Shown piece by piece: positions 6,000 through 8,170 of a stretch of 8,170 nucleotides of DNA. The stretch's first letter is position 1; each line of letters begins with the position of its first letter. The position numbers were made by a program, and so were the translations under genes. This DNA is from JAJNPS01 sp031430315 (GTDB lineage: Bacteria > Pseudomonadota > Alphaproteobacteria > Rhodobacterales > Rhodobacteraceae), in the NCBI GenBank assembly GCA_031430315.1, contig JANPBI010000070.1, forward strand, positions 1 to 8,170, in the 5' to 3' direction. Under the pieces are notes generated by a model. That model had not been told where the DNA came from. It searched no databases and worked only from the letters and a program-made list of their open reading frames with translations.

Positions 6000-6934
6000 T
6001 GACAGACGGACCGCAGACCCAACCTCTCGTGCAGGACCACCACCTGGTCCTGGTCACCGGCCCGTCGGGCGCGGGACGCACCACTGCGATCCGTGCGCTG
6101 GAAGACCTTAGCTACGAGGCCATTGACAACCTGCCCCTCTCGCTGGTGCCGCGCCTCATAGACGGGCCGTCGCTGGGGCGTCCCATCGCGCTGGGCCTTG
6201 ATGTTCGCAACCGTGATTTCAACGCCAATTCCTTGGTCGAGCTGATCGACCGTCTGACGCGCGATCCGCGCGTGGCGCTGGATGTTGTCTATCTGGATTG
6301 CGCACCTTCGGTGTTGATCCACCGCTTTTCCGAAACCCGTCGCCGGCATCCTCTGGCCCCGAATGAGACACCGTCCCAGGGGGTCGACCGCGAGATCGAT
6401 CTGTTGTCGGCAATCCGAGTCCGGGCTGACCATCTGATCGACACGACCGAGTTCAACCAGCACGAGCTCAAGGCCGAAATCGGTCGCCGGTTCGATCCGG
6501 GACAGGGGCAAAGGCTGGCCGTGTCGGTCCAGTCGTTCAGCTATAAGCGTGGCGTCCCGCGCGGGATCGACATGATTTTTGACTGCCGGTTCCTGCGCAA
6601 TCCGCACTGGCAGGCGAATCTGCGTGAGCTGGACGGGCGCGATTCTGCGGTTGTGGACCACCTGCGCGCGGATACGCGCTATGCGGAATTCCACCACAAG
6701 GTGATAGACCTTCTGCTCTTTCTTCTCCCGGCCCATCTGGCCGAAGGAAAAGCGCATCTTTCCATCGGTTTTGGCTGCACTGGAGGGCAGCATCGGTCAG
6801 TTGCAGTTGCAGAAATTGTCGGTAATGTGCTTTTTGAGGCTGGTTGGCCGGTGTCAAAACGGCACCGGGAACTCGAACGCCGCGACGCAGCGACAGGGTC
6901 AATCCCCGAGCCAAGCAGAAAGACCGGCCCGTGA
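5996..6934 (+). CDS. rapZ: RNase adapter protein RapZ (YvcJ / UPF0042 family)
   Basis: Nucleotide-binding protein. In E. coli RapZ delivers the GlmZ small RNA to RNase E and so controls GlmS; in Alphaproteobacteria its RNA partner is not known to me. The product has 312 residues, near the usual 280-310. The N-terminal P-loop domain has GPSGAGRT at 22-29, followed by ALEDLSYEAIDNLP (34-47) and LDVRNRDF (68-75). The conserved C-terminal domain includes SFSYKRGVPRGIDMIFDCRF (180-199), RNPHW (201-205) and GCTGGQHRSV (260-269). The P-loop Lys is Arg28 here. The start is the first of two adjacent ATGs (5996, 5999); the first forms an ATGA overlap with the hprK stop, and GGACGG lies 5 bases upstream. 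The frame stays open to 5810, but that part overlaps hprK and is not RapZ-like. Its place inside a regulatory PTS operon fits a role in coupling cell-wall amino-sugar or carbon status. Confidence 0.94.
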   Translation: MMTDGPQTQPLVQDHHLVLVTGPSGAGRTTAIRALEDLSYEAIDNLPLSLVPRLIDGPSLGRPIALGLDVRNRDFNANSLVELIDRLTRDPRVALDVVYLDCAPSVLIHRFSETRRRHPLAPNETPSQGVDREIDLLSAIRVRADHLIDTTEFNQHELKAEIGRRFDPGQGQRLAVSVQSFSYKRGVPRGIDMIFDCRFLRNPHWQANLRELDGRDSAVVDHLRADTRYAEFHHKVIDLLLFLLPAHLAEGKAHLSIGFGCTGGQHRSVAVAEIVGNVLFEAGWPVSKRHRELERRDAATGSIPEPSRKTGP

Positions 6935-7326
6935 TCGGCATTGTCATCGTAGCGCATGGAGGGCTGGCCCGAGAATATCTTTCGGCAGTTGAACACGTCG
7001 TGGGCAAACAGCTTGGCATGCGCGCCATTGCCATCGAAGATGACCACGACCGAACAGCCAAACAGTCCGAAATCTGCATGGCCGCCGACGCGGTCGATTC
7101 CGGGGGTGGGGTGGTCGTGGTGACAGACATGTTTGGCGGCTCGCCGTCCAACCTGTCGCTTCTGGCCTGTTCTTCGGCGGATCGGCGCATCCTCTACGGC
7201 GCGAACCTGCCGATGCTGATCAAGCTGGCCAAGTCCCGCGATTTACCTGTACCTGACGCTGTGGCGGCGGCCCTTGATGCAGGCCGCAAATACATCAACA
7301 GCCTCGATCTGGGCGCAGGGGCCTGA
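6931..7326 (+). CDS. manX: PTS EIIA component, mannose family (regulatory PTS)
   Basis: Cytoplasmic phospho-carrier of 131 residues consisting of one EIIA(Man)-type domain. Phospho-acceptor His9 lies in IVIVAHGGLA (4-13). The conserved VVVTDMFGGSPSN runs at 62-74 with Asp66, and GANLPML (90-96) is the usual strand-turn. There is no EIIB, EIIC or EIID domain in or near the gene, so it probably receives phosphate from HPr and acts as a regulator, not in sugar uptake, as in the Brucella and Rhizobiales PTS. The start is GTG at 6931, forming a GTGA overlap with the rapZ stop. It has no strong ribosome binding site, which points to coupled translation. The frame continues upstream inside rapZ to 6844, but those codons are not part of the family. 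Only 7 bases separate its stop from the HPr start. Confidence 0.93.
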   Translation: MIGIVIVAHGGLAREYLSAVEHVVGKQLGMRAIAIEDDHDRTAKQSEICMAADAVDSGGGVVVVTDMFGGSPSNLSLLACSSADRRILYGANLPMLIKLAKSRDLPVPDAVAAALDAGRKYINSLDLGAGA

Positions 7327-7333
7327 ATTTTAT

Positions 7334-7603
7334 ATGGGATCCCGGGACTTTCGCATCGTGAACGAAAAAGGGCTGCATGCCCGTGCCTCGGCTAAATTCG
7401 TCGAGGTGGTCGAAGGCTTTGATGCCGAGGCCCGCGTAACCAAGGATGGCATGACGGTGTCGGGCGACAGCATCATGGGGCTTTTGATGTTGGCAGCCTC
7501 GCGCGGAACCTCTATTCACGTTGATACGTTAGGGACAGAGGCAGAACCCCTTGCGGACGCGCTTGAGGCGCTGGTGGCAAATCGTTTTGGGGAAGATCAC
7601 TGA
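7334..7603 (+). CDS. ptsH: Phosphocarrier protein HPr (NPr type)
   Basis: Small cytoplasmic phosphocarrier of 89 residues. It accepts phosphate from PEP via Enzyme I on His15 (GLHARASAKF, 13-22) and passes it to EIIA. Ser46, within SGDSIMGLLMLAAS (43-56), is the site HprK phosphorylates; it is present and matches hprK in the same operon. Enzyme I is not in the window. I chose the ATG at 7334 because the HPr fold starts right after it; in-frame codons upstream to 7274 overlap the EIIA gene. The ribosome binding site is weak (AGGGG about 12 bases upstream), and the 7-base gap to the EIIA gene suggests translation by terminating ribosomes. It is probably the last core gene of the operon. No terminator is visible in the 31 bases before the next gene, so transcription may continue. 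Confidence 0.95.
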   Translation: MGSRDFRIVNEKGLHARASAKFVEVVEGFDAEARVTKDGMTVSGDSIMGLLMLAASRGTSIHVDTLGTEAEPLADALEALVANRFGEDH

Positions 7604-7634
7604 CATCCCGACCGGAGAGGAAAGCAAGCCGCCC

Positions 7635-8170
7635 ATGTCGGACACGCCCCATCCGAAGTCCCTGATCGTCCCACAGGCCCTGTCGGGTCGCGCGCCTGAC
7701 CGCAAATACGATATGCGCAGGCTCAGCTATGCGGGCACGTTCTCCAACCCATTCAAGGCCGGAACCATCCGCGCCATCGAATGGACGACCGCCAAGGTCA
7801 CGCTACTGCGCCTGATCCGCCAGTTCGAGAAATCCGGCGCGCCGTTCGGGTCCCCGTTCTGGCCCAAGGCGATCCGCCACATGGGCATCCGCATCGACAC
7901 GCCGCCAGAGGAAATCGCCCGCATTCCCGCCACAGGCCCGCTGGTCGTGGTCGCCAACCATCCGCATGGTCTGGTCGACGGCATGGTGATGGCAGAAATG
8001 ATCAACCGCGTGCGGTCCGATTTCAAGATCCTGACCCGTTCGTTGCTGACCGGCATCCCCGAGGTCGAGGAATTCAAGATCCCCGTGCCGTTCCCGCATG
8101 AGGAGAACGCCCGCGAGGCGGGGCTGGAAATGCGCCGACTGACGATGGACCACCTGAAAAAGGGCGGCGT
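7635..8170 (+). CDS. Lysophospholipid acyltransferase family protein, partial (C-terminus beyond right edge)
   Basis: 178 residues of a PlsC/hemolysin-like acyltransferase are visible. This superfamily transfers acyl chains from acyl-ACP or acyl-CoA to lysolipids at the inner membrane. The catalytic block LVVVANHPHGLVDGM lies at 103-117, with His109, His111 and Asp115. GPLVVVANHP is the typical strand leading into it, and KIPVPFP (148-154) may be the next conserved block. No signal peptide or clear transmembrane segment is seen. The His-Asp spacing is HX5D (from His109) and not the canonical HX4D, as I recall for the hemolysin-like branch (NHPxGGLxG). ATG at 7635 is the only start in frame after the stop of ptsH; GAGAGG lies upstream but 14 bases away. 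It is 31 bases after ptsH in the same direction, so it may be cotranscribed. The acceptor lipid cannot be determined; an OlsA-like or aminolipid acyltransferase is possible. Confidence 0.85.
   Translation, partial: MSDTPHPKSLIVPQALSGRAPDRKYDMRRLSYAGTFSNPFKAGTIRAIEWTTAKVTLLRLIRQFEKSGAPFGSPFWPKAIRHMGIRIDTPPEEIARIPATGPLVVVANHPHGLVDGMVMAEMINRVRSDFKILTRSLLTGIPEVEEFKIPVPFPHEENAREAGLEMRRLTMDHLKKGG

Noticed and set aside
5981..6793. 270-codon minus-strand frame across rapZ
   Set aside because: Mirror-frame shadow of rapZ with no recognisable motif.

Overview
The window looks like ordinary core chromosome from an alphaproteobacterium, most likely a member of the Rhodobacteraceae (Rhodobacterales). 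Three things suggest this: GC-rich sequence, a methylsuccinyl-CoA dehydrogenase-type protein of the ethylmalonyl-CoA pathway, and the order pckA / chvI-chvG-hprK-rapZ-EIIA(Man)-HPr, which is a known conserved block in this class (the Brucella counterpart is pckA / bvrR-bvrS-hprK-manX-ptsH). No rRNA, tRNA, CRISPR array, insertion sequence, phage gene or plasmid gene was seen.

Layout. Positions 1-979 (minus strand) hold the N-terminal 326 residues of a probable methylsuccinyl-CoA dehydrogenase that runs off the left edge. Positions 980-1200 hold its leader and the intrinsic terminator of pckA. Positions 1201-2799 (minus) are a complete ATP-type PEP carboxykinase of 532 residues. Positions 2800-3155 are a 356-base divergent control region between pckA and chvI with several repeat and palindrome elements. 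From 3156 rightward, six plus-strand genes are packed tightly: chvI, chvG, hprK, rapZ, an EIIA of the mannose family, and HPr. Four of the five junctions overlap by 4 bases or nearly abut, so this is almost certainly one operon. A partial acyltransferase gene (178 residues visible) follows from 7635 and runs off the right edge.

How the genes work together. ChvG/ChvI is an envelope and acid-stress two-component system. HprK, EIIA(Man) and HPr form a regulatory phosphotransferase branch: no sugar permease is present, and HPr keeps both His15 and Ser46. RapZ is a nucleotide-binding adaptor. On the left, PEP carboxykinase feeds PEP to gluconeogenesis and the methylsuccinyl-CoA dehydrogenase serves acetate assimilation. 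The PEP/pyruvate balance made by PckA is also what the phosphotransferase branch would read. This linkage is inferred from gene order and family knowledge.

I found no convincing undescribed system. The most useful items for follow-up are the cis elements in 2800-3155 and a few residue-level oddities: Arg in the RapZ P-loop, a kinase-domain-only HprK with an uncertain start, and HX5D spacing in the acyltransferase.
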